Shown here piece after piece: positions 46,370 to 57,880 of a stretch of DNA of 64,000 nt. Location of the stretch: positions 23,365,021-23,429,020 of the forward strand of contig OZ023210.1 in NCBI GenBank assembly GCA_963995525.1, given 5' to 3'. The position numbers were made by a program, and so were the translations under genes. The stretch comes from Escarpia spicata. Its lineage: Eukaryota > Annelida > Polychaeta > Sabellida > Siboglinidae. A model generated the notes under the pieces. The model did no database searches and had not been told where the DNA came from. It worked only from the letters and a program-made list of their open reading frames with translations. How positions within the stretch are numbered: the first letter of the stretch is position 1; every line of letters starts with the position of its first letter.

Positions 46370-49140
46370 TCATGGTGCTCCACATTTTCCGCCACATTTG
46401 CAAATCTCAATACAGCACAGTTCCGCCTTTCTGCATGTACGGGTGTTCGGCTTACAACCTTTCAGACAGCCACACTTCAGCAGTTCCCGATAGGCTTGTG
46501 AGGCTTGCGGTACTGTTGTCCACAAGGATGTCCAACTCTCTCTTCGAGATATCCATCTTCATCCCTCTGAAGACGGAATGTCTGGTATTGGCTGAAGTAG
46601 CTAGGTTTGTTGTCTCCCAATTGTAACCTCTCTGGTGAGCCGCATTTGTTTCCCTTTCTGTGTGAACAGTTGCGTTCTTGTTTCATTCGCATTCACTTGA
46701 CAGTTTGTTTTGTTGTACACCAGGATGGTGAACCTGTCGATGGTTGACACTATAGCTTCCATATCCTGAGATGAGAGGACTGCATGAGGAGGGACATGAA
46801 CGATGAGAGAGGGAGCGATCGACAGAAAACTGTGGAAGAAAAGACATAGCGAGTGGTTCAGTTATACTGTACCTGACCCTCACCCCTGTACAGCAGGGAA
46901 CAAGGAGGAGAACAACACAAATCCTGATGCGACGGTGCATCTGACATAATGCGTCAGTTACTTCTGGGTAGGCATTCCAAGTGTTCCACGCACTTTTCTT
47001 TCCCTTACTTTAAAAAAAAGCTGACCCTGTCGCATCCGGTGAAAGCGTGGAAAAACGGAAGACTTTGGCACACTCTCGATTCAAGCGAACGTGATATATC
47101 GTGAGCAGGTATGCATCTGAATTTATTTTCAGTACCAAACGCTACCTACAATGCATCCAGCTAATTTCGTAGCAGGGTGAAGGTGACGACCGCAAGAACA
47201 ACAACGTCACTGTCTGCAGTACAGATCATGACCTTCTTTTACCACACTTTGCAACATCACATACGTTGGTCATTATTCCGGTCCTTTGTGTACAAGGAGA
47301 CAAGTTGCCGACATCTCGCGATTATAACAGTTCCACAGTGTCGTTGAATGTGCTAATGACCTGCTTGTTTGTGCGCTGCCGCAAATCACCAACACTGTGT
47401 ATCAAGGATGGACACAACTCCGTCTTGTTATCGCCACATCGCAAGAAGCCATGCCATTGTCTTGGCAGAGGTGTGTTACGCTGCACACGACGGCGAACAC
47501 ACTTCCCCTTTGCCTTGCATGTTCTTTAAGACTGCCATATTTGTAGACATCCCAGACAATCTCAACACGTTGTGCACTGCTAACCTATGACATAACAAAC
47601 GCAGCAAATTCCGTTGTTCGGTATTGGCCGAATGTTGCTGAAGTTTGTGGCTTCAACATGTTGACGGCTGCTGCGTCATCGATGACAACAACATCAACGC
47701 ATGGAGTCGTCGAACAACTGTCTGGTTGATGCGGAACAACTTTCTCCGAGCAGCATGTGATATCTGCCTACGTTCCACTGCGCAATTTCCCATCACGTGA
47801 CAGCGACTGTGGACAGTGAGAAGAACTCTGCAACATCACTGTTTCTCACCTGATAAACGACATACAGTTGTGAGAACAACGAACAGTCACTTCGGAGAGC
47901 CGACAGTTGGATCGTAGTTTGATTTCTCCCTTTCGGACGATATTGCAAAGAGACGAATTTCGTTTGTTTTGATCGCGACTCCTATAGGTTTGATGCAATC
48001 GGTTAGGCGCTCTTTGACAAATGTGCTGTACTGTCCCTGACCGATCTTTTCTATTCTCATCACACCCAACAACACTCACATGACAAACGTCTTGTGTGTC
48101 TAGAACCAGCATATATTGTCCTTGTTTACAAAACGGATTGCCACATTCTTTAAATGTAGCTGTCGGAGAGATACCATCCTTGAGAAACTTTGTTTGGATG
48201 CTTGTAGATTGTTCATGGTGACGATGTACCTCATAATAGTAGTTGACTCTGCATGTAGAAGATTGAAATTCCCCGATGAGCCGCGCCGTCTCTGGACTAG
48301 ATATAATTAATCGGCGACGTGCAGCAGGGTCTTCGGTCAGACCTACCGCACCACTGTCCCCCTTTACCACGATGTTATTTTGTTCATACGCTTGATCGAT
48401 CGCCATATTCGAGAACAAACTTGATGTCTTTGTGATACCGAAACCTGAGTTGATGGCAAACTCTCCTTGCACAGCTGTGCGTGTGTTTGCTAAGGTGTTC
48501 ATGTCTCGAATGTGAAGGAGAAGATAATTGGCGTAGTGCACACGGTCCGGGGGAAAAACCATGGTGCCAGAATTTTCAGCGTTTCATGCACGTAAAGGCC
48601 AAATTCATCGACTCTGACAGATCTAATGAATGACATGAGTGTCAACTGAAGGTGTGCAATGATGAACCAAAACTTGAACTGTGGCACTCGTTTTGACATA
48701 TGTGCGCACAAGCTGCCGAAATCAAGATTTTCTGCTCTACTTTGGATGTACTCCGTGTAGGCGTGACGCAGACATCGACACAATGCACACGCATTTACTT
48801 GGTGAGCACGGCGTGTGCGGGTGAGGTGAGCAACCTTCAGGAAAGAATCAGCCTTTCCAGATGTCGTGACTCCAGTCTGCACCAGCAGGGGAGTCCACCC
48901 ACTTCCCTTCAGGAGCGCACCGATCATACTTACAGTCGCCACACTGTGCATCCCGCCTAGCTTTATCGCGAACTTGCTCTCTCTGTGAGTGTCTGGCCAC
49001 GTCCACTGTATCTACTTCGCCAGGGCACACAGCGGCTAGTCCATAGTGATGACCGGTACGTGGTCAGGGTTCAGATTTGCTATCAGGGTTTTCTCCCTTA
49101 GCATTTCCCATGTGCAATCAGGACTTGGGTTTTAACGGAT
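46370..49140 (-). pseudogene. Element 2 gene: uncharacterised superfamily with PIN/FEN-like motifs
   Basis: One decayed frame covering the whole interior. Landmarks from the N-terminal side: LREKTLIANLNPDHVPVITMD, then TAG, PLCALAK, TAG (49012-49014), IQWTWPDTHRESKFAIKLGG, GSGWTPLLVQTGVTTSGKAD, TRTRRAHQVNACAL, LAPWFF, a frameshift, VHYANYLLLHIRDM, AIDQAYEQNN, KGDSGAVGLTED, NPFCKQGQYMLVLDTQDV, GQYSTFVKERL, IDDAAAVNMLKP, QRVEIVWDVYK, NTPLPRQWHGFLR, TADSDVVVLAV, FFHAFTGCDRVSFF, and a cysteine-rich tail (LLKCGCLKGC, AELCCIEICKCGG) ending at 46370-46372. It is the same superfamily as the element 1 gene, in another subfamily. The cysteine tail suggests zinc or DNA binding; the acidic motifs suggest a PIN/FEN-like nuclease (inference). 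Confidence 0.83.
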
Positions 49141-49199
49141 AATGTGGTCTTGGCAGGAGCCATCTTTACACTTGGTGGATGCAAATATCGGAGAAGGCA

Positions 49200-50050
49200 A
49201 ACATTTTAATATTTGAAATCACTATCCTCCAAACCTACATTTTGGCATCAACGCTAATGTTCTATATGACGTATTTCTTTTGACAGGGAAACACTGGTTT
49301 TGACGGGCGCCATAGTCCTAATGTCAGAAAAGGCTAAATGAGATGTGTTCGATACATTTGAGATCGCAGTCCGATTACCTATATTTTCACTCCAACATAA
49401 CTGCTCTACGTGACGTAGTTCTTGGGATATGGGGAAATTGGTTTTCACGTCCGTCATTTAAAAAGATGGCTGACGTGTATGTCGGACTAGGTCAAAAGTA
49501 ACATATATGAAATTGTTACCCCGGAATACCTATGTTTTGACACACAAATAACAGCTGCGTATCATGTAGTTGTAATAATCGGTTTTGACGGCAACCATTT
49601 TCTTAAATGGCGGATATGAATGTCAACGAAGGTCAAATGCAAAATATTTGAATATATTGTAATCGCTGTCCACACACCTTTATTTTGCCGCCAACATTAT
49701 GGCTCTAGGTGGCGTAACTCATCAGATATAGGGAAAACAATATCGATGGCCACCATGTTTAAAAATAGCGGATGTAAATGTCAGACAAGGTCATAGATTA
49801 AATATTTGAAATCTATACCTCCGAAAACCTACATTTTGAGCCCAAGGTGACGGCTTCATGTGATGCATTTCTCAAGATATGAGGATTATTATTTTGGCGG
49901 CCATTTTAAAAGTGGCCACCAATGGCGTCCAGGGCAAATTCAGAGATGCCCCGGGGACTACGTACTTTTGTATTTGTGAGCTATGACTATGTGCCAAGTT
50001 TCATGCTTTAATCAAAAAGTGTATGATTTTTCAGTTATCTACCGTATTGG
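49200..50050 (-). repeat. Right inverted arm of element 2 with ~150-bp subterminal tandem repeats
   Basis: Five units marked by CCTA(C/T)(A/G)TTTTG-like motifs at about 49233, 49377, 49528, 49676 and 49827, 144-151 bp apart. Each contains a GTATTTCTTGAGATATGGG-like stretch, then GGTTTTGACGGCCGCCATTTT-like and AATGTCA..AAGGTCA-like blocks. Confidence 0.87.
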
Positions 50051-50476
50051 TCGTCACGCTTAGAGGTCTCCCGGTCAGCGTAACGAATCGTTTCGTGGGT
50101 GCGAGTTCTCTGGTCAAGCGTTTCTTTTTTCTATGTCTGCCACAGGCGTTGGCGATCGTGGCCCTCCAAACCGCACGGTCGTTTATAGTTTGTAGCAGTT
50201 CTGTTGCGTTCCTTCCACACCATGTTGACAGACTACCTGTTATTGTTATCCTCTGGCGTCCTCTGGATCTTTTTCCTTCAATCTTTCCTGTTGTTACTAT
50301 ATGTTCTAACTTACGTAACGATTAACAATGAAAACGTGGTAGATCGTTTTGCTGTCAAAATCAGACTAATAGCAATAATTATCATGTCATTTTATTTTCA
50401 AGTGTGTATAGTTTAGTGCTTTGAGCATATCAATACAAAAAGAGCTCCCAGTGTCTTCAATACAAGGATTTATTAG
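50051..50476. other. No gene recognised
   Basis: Unique sequence to the right of element 2. Around 50215-50290 a CTCTGGCGTCCTCTGGATCTTTTTCC stretch resembles, on the minus strand, the RGRPK-type tail of LINE proteins, but this is too short to call. Confidence 0.4.
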
Positions 50477-51302
50477 CAGGGGCGGACCCAGTGAGGGTAG
50501 TCTAGGTGGAGCCCCCAAACCTCCACTGGCGGCCGACGCAAATTCATATTCGGTGGTCTGAGCCGGACCTTCAACATGACTCCGCTGTCGCGCTGTCGGA
50601 TCATGACATCGAAAGGAGGGAGAGAGTGCTGTTGAAAGGTTTTCGCCGCCGCGTCGCACGGGGCACGTTTATGGGGGTTCTTAAGCGATTGAATGCTTTT
50701 TCATTATACATTATTTATGTTGACTGTCTCTACATGTATATATCCATACAGTCTTAACACAAGGAACATTATCCCCCTATACATTCTGACAGGCATTAGT
50801 TTGAATTTTGCTTAGGCACACACTATTTCAGTTTAAACTTCAAACAAACCCAAAACAGCTGTTGGTTAGGAGTTTCCCCTTTCTGTTGGTTGCCCAAATC
50901 ACCAAGTGATACAAGGGTGGACAGTACAAGGATGGACAGTACAAGGGTGCCTGCATAGGACTATGAACTCATAGCCTTAGGCAAAAAGTAATCAGTGACT
51001 TGCTACAATTTATCAATATTTGCTACTGTAGGGGGTAAGCAGGGGCAGAGAAAGGGGTTACATTAAAATGTCATCATTCACAATTTGTCTGATGGCTAAT
51101 ACTTTTAAATATACTAACACAAAGGCCCAAATGGTCAGTTGCCTGTAAGGGTAGTAATTAATGGACACAGTTCTAAGTTGCACATTGCGACTAAAACAAT
51201 TTATCTAGTCGCAGGCGTAATATTATACTCACAAATGCGACTAGGTATAATCGCAACCTCGAGCCCTGAGGTGACATGTGCCCCAGCCCCCCTGGATCCG
51301 CC
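50477..51302. mobile_element. hAT-like non-autonomous element with imperfect 8-bp target duplication
   Basis: Left end CAGGGGCGGACCCAG, right end CTGGATCCGCCT. Flanks TTTATTAG (left) and GTGATTAG (right) agree at 6 of 8 positions, which fits the 8-bp duplications of hAT elements. The interior holds the CCTCCACTGGCGGCCGA block shared with 8313-8580 but no transposase. Confidence 0.7.
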
Positions 51303-51404
51303 TGTGATTAGTTCTGATGCGCTATTCTAACGTATAGGTTTACTGCATTTAAGTACCCCCTAGACACTTTAAAAAAAGTTACGGCAACGCGACGGCAAAC
51401 AATT

Positions 51405-51600
51405 TTGAAGAACACCATCCCTCCCCCTTCTTCCGATGTGACCATCCAGCCGAGACAGCAGCTGAAGTTACGGGTGCGTGGCAGCGACCAAATTTCTACT
51501 ACACCATTCTACTACACCATTACATTTTGGTTTGGCCGCCAGTGCAGATTTGTGTCCCCCCCCCCAGACTCGCTTTCTGTATCCGCCACTGTCACATTCT
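51405..51600. mobile_element. hAT-like element fragment, reversed
   Basis: Shares, as reverse complement, the GGCGGCCAAACCAAA and GTGTAGTAGAA blocks of 8340-8470, and ends with GTATCCGCCACTG. The opposite end was not found. Confidence 0.62.
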
Positions 51601-52642
51601 CGCTGTCTATAGCACTATTTCCTGTCTCGGCTCCAACTGCTGTTGCAGATTTCTCGCCTGAACGTCAACGGTTCAGCATGTTTCAGCACGTCTCCCGTAA
51701 TGTCGCGCTGTCTTGGATGATGACATCGGAAGATGAGTGGATGCTTTTTTGGAGATTTTAAGCGAAAGTCGGGGAGACTTGCCTGTATTCCGGGAGACCG
51801 GGAGATACACCCACAATCAAGGACACTCCCGGAAATTCCGGGCGAATGGGCAGATATAATATATACATTATTTTACTAGTTGACACTCGGTGCTGCCACC
51901 TATTGTAAAAGTGTGAGTTAAACGTCGTATGCAGACGTTCAACAGGACATTCTGAGTTCACTCGCACGCACGTGACGCTTGCCAATCCGCGCCCCAGGCC
52001 CAACCAACGTAAACCACGGGGCATTGCCCTTCAAATTTTATTTATTAATCGATACCTTCTTATTTCTACAGCACATTTTATCAGCATTATAAGCCCATAC
52101 ATTTGTACAGTGCATTAATTTCGTGTTGTATGGATTCTTTTTATTAGAGAGCGTTCAAAAGAAATTTCAACTATGCGTAAGGCCAAGCCCAATGAAACGT
52201 CCTGAAAGCGTACATGACTGCATGCACTAGTTAAAAGGCAAGCTTACTTTTAAATGGCAACTTAGCAAATGGAAGGCCTCTTTAAATAAACAAAGGGATT
52301 CGTTGTTAACTTGCCATCTGGCTACTGGCACGGTTGGTTCTGGGTGGAAATACTGTTTTGTTAGAGTTTATTAAATGGCAAACTGAACATTATTTGTTCA
52401 TTAAATGTCAACTAGCTGGGATCAATGATGGTGCCCTTACAAAATGTGGAAATTGCTCCATAAAAAGTTAATCTCCTGGGGCCGGTTTCATGAAGCGTAC
52501 TTAGCCGCTAAGAACGATTACTTAGTGCTAAGATGATTGTCTTAGTAAAATATGCGTTTCATGGCGTCTTCTTAGTTTACGCAATACTTAGTAAACCGTA
52601 CTTAGTCTACGACACCTACCTCCGTGGCGTAACTCCACTAAG

Positions 52643-52969
52643 TTGTTCTTAAAAATGGCTGCTCTACGACCAGTGAATCGGTTAAACGGAGCAGTAAGAA
52701 GTGCCTTGCATCGAGAAAGAGTGTTTCGAGATACGACACATCCTTTTGATTTGTACGACGACGTCGAATTGTTCGACAGGTATCGTTTTCGTCAGCATAA
52801 CATCATGCATTTAGTCGATTTAATCGGTGACGACATCGCGGTAGTTTCTCGGAAGGGTTCGTTAACAGCAACACTACAAATACTAATCGCTTTGCGATTC
52901 TTTGCCTGTGGGTGTTTTCAAGTAGTTGTCGGCGATTTGACACAATTAAGTGATAAGACGTTACAATAA
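52643..52969 (+). pseudogene. Harbinger transposase, N-terminal fragment
   Basis: The 108-codon frame has RFRQHNIMHLVDLIGDDI and LTATLQILIALRFFACGCFQ, the N-terminal region of HARBI1-like transposases before the DDE domain. It stops at a TAA right after DLTQLSDKTLQ; the catalytic domain is missing. The likely start is MAALRPVNRLNGA (ATG at 52655) or the ATG 4 codons before it. Confidence 0.87.
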
Positions 52970-53022
52970 GAATATCTTTTACAAATGTTTCTTCAGATTT
53001 TTTTTTAAACGGCATGTTTATA

Positions 53023-53244
53023 TTATTGGCACGATCGTCGAAAAGACGACGGTCGACAATAATTCACGGTCGTAGCAATACTGTTCCAAATCTGCTTCTT
53101 TCGTAGATTTGAAACAGTATTGCTCAGCTTGCACTGTAGTATGGATGCATTTTCCGAATATTGCTCAAGTAAGCATGCGATTTCTTCGTGGGCAAAATTG
53201 TCTTTCCGCTCACGCTTCACATGTTCCTGCTGTACTGTTGCCAT
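53023..53244 (-). pseudogene. Harbinger Myb/SANT-like accessory protein, N-terminal fragment
   Basis: The 73-codon frame has RKDNFAHEEIACLLEQYSEN ... KKQIWNSIATTVN, a trihelix/Myb-like DNA-binding segment like the second protein of Harbinger elements (partner for nuclear import and binding). It is cut off after the first helices. A hairpin from 53072 to about 53126 overlaps it. Confidence 0.78.
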
Positions 53245-53961
53245 GTTGTCGTCTGCAGTGTTGATATAAAAAGATGCCGACGGAAGTAATCACGGTTACG
53301 ATGTTTGCACAGAACTATGGGAAGGGGAATTCTTGGGAATACCCACTGATTAGCATTCATCTAACCACGTGACAGCTTAACGCTCGTTCTTAGCTAAGAA
53401 ATAGGTCAGACAGGCTCCATGAAACCGGACTTGCTTGATTTTACGCAAATACTTAGCTACGCAAACATAGGAGTTTACGCAAATGCGTAACGCTAAGTAA
53501 TTGCGTAGTTTAAGAACGCTTCATGAAACCGGCCCCTGGGCTTTTGGGCAATGTCCCAAATAGGGAATTTGTTCATTGCTACAAAGGACAGGGCTACCTT
53601 AAAGACTAGTTTTTAGAGAAGTCATAAAATGTTGTAAGACAAATAAATTTTGCACAAAAGGACAACTGATTAGGATCAGATTCCAATTAAGGTACTCTCT
53701 GTTGTAAAACTGGCAAACTATTCCATTAAGGCAAAAACATATGCGGCTACAATTAAAATTAATTATAACCAATGTGTTTATTTAAGACTGCTGGTTCGTG
53801 TAATGGAAAATGGCACCAAAATAGTGTAATGTGGTGAAAATGGCACCTACTGCAGTTCACATTGCAATTGTATCCAGTTAATTAAAATTGGGGGCATGGA
53901 GAGGGTACTGAAAATAATGAATGCTCCTAGTTGCATTACCTGGTTGAATTGATCATAGAAA

Positions 53962-54211
53962 TGACTTCCGAGTTTCACAAACATTCATGTAAAGAAATTA
54001 ATTTATCGTCCGTTTTGCCAACTTCACTGCTTTAGCCCTGATATAATATTTCACTATGAGAAATTTTTTTGAGCATGTAATGTTTAGAGGGTAACCAAAA
54101 AAATGCATGCTCTTATTTATGAACATCACCTAATTGAAATGACTTCCGAGTTTCACAAACATTCACATAAAGAAATTCATTTATCATCATTTCTGCCAAC
54201 TTCACTGTTCT
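53962..54211. repeat. Direct duplication of a ~75-bp block
   Basis: AATGACTTCCGAGTTTCACA plus the next ~55 bp occurs at about 53962-54035 and 54138-54211, with a handful of differences, 176 bp apart. Confidence 0.85.
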
Positions 54212-54279
54212 GAATTATGAACGTGTAGAGTTTAGAGAAAAAACTAATGAAAACATGACAAACAGCAAGGATATATCAA

Positions 54280-57200
54280 CAACTTTATTAATACTTGTTA
54301 ATGAGACCCAACAATTGCACCGTAACCTAAAACAACCCTGGTTAGTAAACCACATTTATGAATATTTAACTCGCGTTATACCACCATACACCACATGAAT
54401 ATTGCCCTATACTTTGATACCCTCACAGTATGCTTGTGCACAGTCTAGTAATAATGCACTGCTAATGTATGCTTGTATAGCAACTTTTCCAGGATAACAT
54501 GTTCACAAATGCTTTTTCTGACATTGAATCTTGTAGACTTAGATCAGTGACAACAGTAATATCAATAAGATGTAATATCACTACACAGTCAGACACTAAA
54601 AAATAAAAAAATTCTCTGCTATCCCAAAAAATGTCTGGAAACATACCGTACAGAAAATTATTATTTTGTAGATTTTTAGGATGCCGAAAACATAGTGTTC
54701 AAATACATACAATCATTATAGGTAGAATCAGAAGTAACATCTATTATTTCCCTCCCCCAGGAGGCAGTGTGGAACTCCTGCATATTAAGATAGAAATAAA
54801 CAAACATTATAACTTGTAAGCAATGCTAGTTAGCTTTGTGTGATATCCTGGATACTTGTTAGCAAGTGAGAGCACATGTTATGCTATAAGAACTATCAGT
54901 TGGGAAATGTAAATGAAATTGGGCCCAACCAAAAGATATAATGTAACATGGTAATGTGCTCAAAATAATAAACTAAAAATACGTCGCTGCAAAGAAATGA
55001 AAAATATAAAAGGTTCTTTAAAAATAGTTTGGTAAAGAACTGTCTAAATAGTATCTTTCTAAGCAACAAAAATAGCTATAATACCAAGAATTAAATTAAA
55101 ACAAAACTAAATTAATGCACACTTTTATAGCAAAGATGAGAGGAACTACAAACTATCTAATGGTTCTTAAAAAAATAGAAATGCAATGTCAGTATCAATA
55201 TCATTAACAATACCCTACACCACAACCAACACACCGAACAAACTGACAAATATGCAAAAATTTAAATCTACAATGAAACATAAATTTTGTTATACACATT
55301 TTCATAAAGACTTCAATTAAAAACACAATATGCTCCTGGGAATGTCACAGAAATAAACAGCAACTGAAAAAGATGACTGATTTAAGCCATCTCTACAACG
55401 TCGTCCCATATTACTACAAAATTCACATGCATGAGATTCCTTGCCTCAAATTGCAACGCTGGAATGGTATCCACAATTTAGATAATCTCTTACAGAATAC
55501 CAACACATAACGATGGCAAGAGAGCATAAGACTAGACGGTGCGTTCTGCACTGTACTAATGAGGCTCTGGAATAACACCGAAATTTTGCAGTGATCTCAA
55601 AAGTTCACAAAATCTAAAAAATGTATACCATTTGAAGTACCGGGTAGTGTCGGTTCAAACCACCACCTACACCCATCACGACAGACTGTGGCATTTTTGT
55701 TGTTGTTGCCACAAATGGTAAAGACATTTCTTGGAACTTTGCAACTACCTCCTAGATCACCTTCCTCTTTATGGTCTTGGAGACCAACCATATACCAGTG
55801 TGTATTTATATAATTATATATATTTAATATACCAGTATATCTACATTTAACATACCGTTTTCTATTTAATATATATTATCTTTAACAACACAACATCATA
55901 CAAAGTCTGTGTAAGGCACGTGGTGTACACTTGCATAGTATGTGAACAGGGAATTGGAAGACAAACCTCTGTGCGAGCTAATCACCAAACCTCCGCGAAA
56001 AACATTTATACCACAAGAAGGCACCTAAGGTATTACCATCACATCAATGGAATGCATCACATAAACTGTGCATGCTACTTCAACAGTGCTACAAACACTA
56101 CAACAACTTTTGGTAATACGCCATCATACCATCACCAGATAACTGAGCAAGATCTGGGCAAAACATGTATAAATATTGTACAGCCCATGGCTAAGTGTTA
56201 AACTATATACTGGTTCATGGAAACACAAATGCATTGTCTCCATTAGAAATTGTGTAGGAACAAACAAAAATTTTAAGTAAAAAAAAACAACAACTTATTT
56301 CTATGATGGTCGTGCCAAGTTCACATCACAAACGGAAGGCATTGTGTAGTTCCACCAGCTAAACATATGGTTACTAACATTTACGTAAACAAAAACAATT
56401 GCATAATATTAATACATTTAACATTTTGAGATTCACATATTAGTATGAGATTCAACGAACCATTGGACGCTATGTACACATTTGACATAATGCTCCACTC
56501 ATATCTGCTCATACCCACAGGCATTTGAACCCGCACATTGTCGCTATACTGAGATATAAATCAACCAGTCTATACAAAGAAAGTTCTGGATATAAACTAT
56601 ACATTACCTAAGGGGCTACTGCAAAAAAACAATGTTTGTGGCCACATGAAATTGATGTTATTTAACCTCACACCCTTTATCTACATGGAACTTTATTTGT
56701 TCCACTTTCATCAGCACCCCTATTGTTTGGGATAAAAAAGCTGTTTTGACAACAAGTGTCGATGTATGTATACGTATATATAACACTAAATGATAGAGCT
56801 GAGTAGTCATCTCATTTTTCAAACAAAACCACTGTCAATTAGCAACAGACATCAAAGTCTTCAGATGGAATTTATGCTTCACACGACCCCATCGTAGTGT
56901 GGAGTTGAAAGCATTGGCACTTAGTTTGGCAAGCAAGCAAGAAATGCACCAACACTTTCTGTTAAATGTATTCATTGCTTAGCATTCATAGGTGGGCAGT
57001 TAAAAGCCCATGGTAACCTTCCCTATACAGACAATGACCCCACAATATACTGTATACTTCACTGCATGTTACACCAACAAAGCATGCCTGAGGAATAGAG
57101 CTGGCACGCATTAAAACAAGAAAGATCACTGTAAAGATAACCTGGTGGCAAGTGATGCAATTTTTGTAAGAGGAAGTAGATCTAAAATTAAGTACTGACA

Positions 57201-57849
57201 TAAGTGCACCAATCTAGCAGACTTACTGACAAGTCAAGTACATCTGAAGTCAAGGCAAGTCAATGCTTTACAAGTTCAAGTCAAGTCTCAAGTCAACTTT
57301 TTCACTGTTCAAGTCGCAAGTCAAGTCGCACATATCTGCAATTATGTCATAAAACAGCTTTTCAAGTGCCAAACCCAACACATGTCATAATTAGTTATTG
57401 ACATTGATGTCTAACTTGACTCCATGTTCAATGTTCAACTTTAAGATAAACAGCTGAAACCTACAGCAGGGAGAACATTTTGTTGTTGCAAAACTTAAAA
57501 CTGAATATTCCTACACAATAATACACACTATTATGCATTTGTCAGTCTGTACCCAGGGTCATGACATGCCCCAGTAACAAACTGAAATGGGTTGATGCTA
57601 TGTCTAACCCTGGAAGACCTCGATTCATTCCCATCAGTCTTTCTGGGAGAATAAGGGGATCAGATTCCACGCTTCATCGCACTTTCCCACTAGTTTCCCT
57701 GGGAGAAAAGGGGAAGAGTAGGATCAGATTTAATCCTTCATCACACTCTTCCACCTGTCTCCCTGGGATAAGACGGGAAAGTGGGATCAAGCTTCATCCT
57801 TCATCCAATTCTCCCGCCAGTCTTCCTGGGATAAGAGGAAAGTGCAGGA
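54280..57849 (-). other. Probable long 3' UTR of the MFSD6-like gene; no coding gene seen
   Basis: AT-rich, no supported open frame, downstream of the MFSD6-like stop codon on the minus strand. An AATAAA polyadenylation signal on the minus strand lies near 54285-54290 (TTTATT on plus). CAAGT-rich repeats occur at 57232-57335. That the whole 3.5 kb is transcribed is an inference. Confidence 0.4.
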
Positions 57850-57880
57850 TCAAGCTTCATCCTTCATTGCACTCTCCAGC
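57640..57880. repeat. ~60-66-bp minisatellite overlapping the MFSD6-like stop codon
   Basis: Four diverged units, marked by GCTTCATC(C)TTCAT-like motifs at about 57669, 57731, 57797 and 57857, each followed by an ACTYTCCxxCxxGTxTxCCTGGGA-like stretch. The right-most unit is the last coding codons of the gene; the others lie past the stop. Confidence 0.88.

Larger units (their letters stand above)
45733..50050. mobile_element. Long-inverted-arm DNA element 2 (single gene, inactive)
   Basis: Left arm about 45733-46345 pairs with the right arm 50050-about 49430. Both begin TACGG(C/T)AGATAACTG and then share GCATCTCTGAATTTGCC, ACGCCACCTAGAGCC and other blocks in opposite orientation. Each arm contains ~150-bp subterminal repeats; the right side has about two more units running in to 49200. 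The interior holds one broken minus-strand gene (about 49140-46370) and nothing else. No clear target-site duplication was found. The sequence on the left is Ty3/gypsy pol, so this element may have inserted there. Confidence 0.85.
52479..53535. mobile_element. Deleted PIF/Harbinger transposon with both ORF remnants
   Basis: Terminal inverted repeats GGGCCGGTTTCATGAAGCGT (52479) and its complement ending at 53535, with a 3-bp flanking duplication CTG (52476-52478 and 53536-53538), as expected for Harbinger. CTTAG/CTAAG motifs are repeated in the subterminal regions. It contains the start of a transposase on plus and a Myb/SANT-like protein on minus, facing each other; the rest of the transposase is deleted. 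Confidence 0.88.

Noticed and set aside
46354..47590. Plus-strand frames in element 2
   Set aside because: The minus strand carries the recognisable superfamily motifs in the same interval, so these are shadows.
45733..50050. Clear target-site duplication for element 2
   Set aside because: Flanks TGTTAG and TTGGTC do not match, so no duplication is claimed.
53072..53126. Imperfect hairpin (AGCAATACTGTT ... AACAGTATTGCT) in the Harbinger remnant
   Set aside because: Probably a fold-back made at the internal deletion of the element; no separate function supported.
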